Of a DNA stretch of 20,804 nt, positions 19,393-20,804 are shown piece by piece. Every line of letters starts with the position of its first letter. Position 1 is the first letter of the stretch. The notes under the pieces were generated by a model, which saw only the letters and a program-made list of their open reading frames with translations, made no database searches and was not told where the DNA came from. The DNA lies in the NCBI GenBank assembly GCA_051453625.1, contig JBOZIK010000001.1:192998321-193019124 (forward strand). The letters run 5' to 3'. Origin of the DNA: Welwitschia mirabilis (lineage: Eukaryota > Gnetophyta > Gnetopsida > Welwitschiales). The translations under genes and the position numbers were made by a program.

Positions 19393-20804
19393 ATGAGTAA
19401 TCCATTTGATGGTTTTTCCATTGGTCATCCACCTATATTTGATGGGTCAAACTATGCATACTGGAAAGCCAAAATGAGAATATTTCTTAGGTTTTTAAAT
19501 GTCGATATAGAGGAAGTCATTTATAGAGGTTCACTATGCCTATGACAACTCAAACTGATTTCAATAGTAATACTATTCTAGTTCCTAAAGCCTGAGATCA
19601 ATGAACCTCCACTGATAAGTCAAAAGCCACCACAGATGCTCGTGCTCTAAATACCATAGTTTATGCAGTCTGTGCAAATGAGTTTAAGTGCATAGTAAAC
19701 TGTAATCATGCTAAATAAGCTTGGGACATTCTTAAATTAGCACACGAAGGAACCTCAATTGTAAAGCAAGCTAAACTTCAAATGCTTATTTCAAAATTTG
19801 AAGACATCCATATTGATGAAGAGGAGACCTTAGAGGAATTCTTTGCTAGACTCACTGATATCATAAAATCTATGACAAGCCTTGGAGAACGCTTAGATGA
19901 AGGAAAGGTGGTAAGAAAAGTCTTGAGATCCCTACCCAAGAGATTNNNNNNNNNNNNNNNNNNNNNNNNNNNNNNNNNNNNNNNNNNNNNNNNNNCACTG
20001 ACAGAACTCTAAGGTAATTTGCAAACCTATGAGCTTAAATTTATTAAAGATAAGAAGAAAGGTATTGATTTAAAATGTGTACAGGAAGACTACAAGTTTG
20101 AAAGATCAGATGAGGACTTAGATGATGATGAAGTGGCTCTTCTAGCCAGAAGGTTCAGAAAGTTTCTACATAGGAATAAAAAGGAAGGAGAATCAAGTAG
20201 AAACTCAAAAAAGAGTCATCTAAAACACAAAAAGGATCAAGAAAAAGATTAAGAAATCCAATGCTACTTATGCAAAGGATTTGGTCATATGACAAATGAA
20301 TGCTCTAATACAAGAAGAGATAATAGGCAAATAAAGAATCCCTCTTTTATTGCCATATGAGATAATGATGATGATGATGATAACAGCTATTCAGATCAAG
20401 AATCAAATAACGACAGAAGATTATCTTTCATGGAGATTATACCATCCCTCAAAGATGTTTCTAGCATGTCAGAGCTTGATGATTTAGACATAATCAATGA
20501 AAAGAGGATGAGTTAGAAGATACATGTCAGGGGCTATATGATGAATGTGAAGAGCTAGCTAAAAGAATAAACTATCTAAATAAAGTAGTAAAAACTCTCA
20601 CCATAGAGAAGGAGGAAATGAAAATGAAGTATAATGTGCTAAAATTTAATAACACCAATCTAATGTCTCAGGTAAAAGATCTATTCTTCTTTGTAAATAA
20701 ATTTTCTAGTGGTTCTTCTAAATTAGAATAGATGCTTGAAGTGCAGAAACCTACTGGAGACAGGTCAGGTATTGGTTTTAGTCTACAAAATTCACAAGAA
20801 TAAT
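19393..20804 (+). pseudogene. Ty1/copia gag, second copy, partial and broken
   Basis: The ATG at 19393 starts MSNPFDGFSIGHPPIFDGSN, then YAYWKAKMRIFL, the N-terminal copia Gag signature with its Trp intact. A one-base deletion near 19518 shifts to frame 3. There the UBN2 domain reads ALNTIVYAVCANEFKCI, AWDILKLAHEGTSIVKQAKL, FEDIHIDEEETLEEFFARL and VVRKVLRSLPKR. Trp-to-stop TGA codons precede it, and a TAA interrupts it at about 19715. A 50-N gap removes the domain end. NLQTYELKFIKDKKKG follows a TAA at 20010. An acidic/basic linker leads to an intact zinc knuckle CYLCKGFGHMTNEC at 20262-20303. After an Asp-rich stretch and another frame change near 20510 comes a coiled-coil-like region ending DRSGIGFSLQ, then a TAA at 20801. 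It is better preserved than the first copy but cannot give full-length Gag. Pol would lie beyond the window. Confidence 0.9.
19946..19995. other. 50-N assembly gap inside copia gag
   Basis: Unlike the 100-N gaps, its flanks are not duplicated. It falls just after RSLPKR, where copia Gag proteins normally carry roughly 17-20 further residues before the LIG.L.TYE-like segment, so the gap length is about right for missing sequence. Confidence 0.9.

Overview
The window looks like gene-poor, repeat-rich nuclear DNA of a vascular plant. It is AT-rich and I found no intact host gene. It holds decayed Ty1/copia and Ty3/gypsy LTR retrotransposons and a plant-specific 'putative plant transposon protein' ORF. 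A monocot is possible from the LTR style, but the sequence does not prove it. Nothing bacterial is present: no operons, no tRNA or rRNA genes, no CRISPR array.

Layout: 1-447 is a more GC-rich, exon-like stretch I could not identify. 448-3399 is AT-rich with a TG microsatellite and small repeats. 3400-4900 (minus strand) is a decayed Ty3/gypsy gag plus protease, recognised from a zinc-knuckle relic, a capsid-like gag segment and a protease active-site relic. 5075-8400 is a large degenerate tandem array with a unit of about 101 bp, interrupted by a 493-N gap. 8401-9664 is unassigned T-rich DNA, followed by an unrecognised 97-codon open stretch (9665-9955). About 10400-14000 (plus strand) is a decayed copia element: a probable 5' LTR with AGACATCT motifs, a primer binding site, gag with two knuckle relics, protease, then truncation. 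14121 onward has LTR-like DNA with a TATA box. 15911-17158 is a broken plant transposon-protein ORF. About 17540-19329 is the 5' LTR of a second copia element, carrying a compound GTCGAC-type repeat, a TATA box and 33-bp repeats. It is followed by a primer binding site and a better preserved gag (19393 to the window end).

The recognised parts relate as retrotransposon modules: LTR (promoter), primer binding site (tRNA-primed reverse transcription), gag (particle protein and RNA binding) and protease. All coding parts carry stops or frameshifts, so none should be active. Many of the lesions fit C-to-T or G-to-A change (Cys to Tyr in zinc knuckles, Asp to Asn in protease active sites, Trp to stop), as expected for long-methylated plant DNA. 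Three 100-N gaps are flanked by near-identical duplicated sequence, which looks like unmerged contig ends rather than biology.

I found no convincing new system. The best candidates for follow-up are the 101-bp array beside the gypsy gag, the compound LTR repeat, the AGACATCT clusters and the unidentified exon-like segment at the left end.
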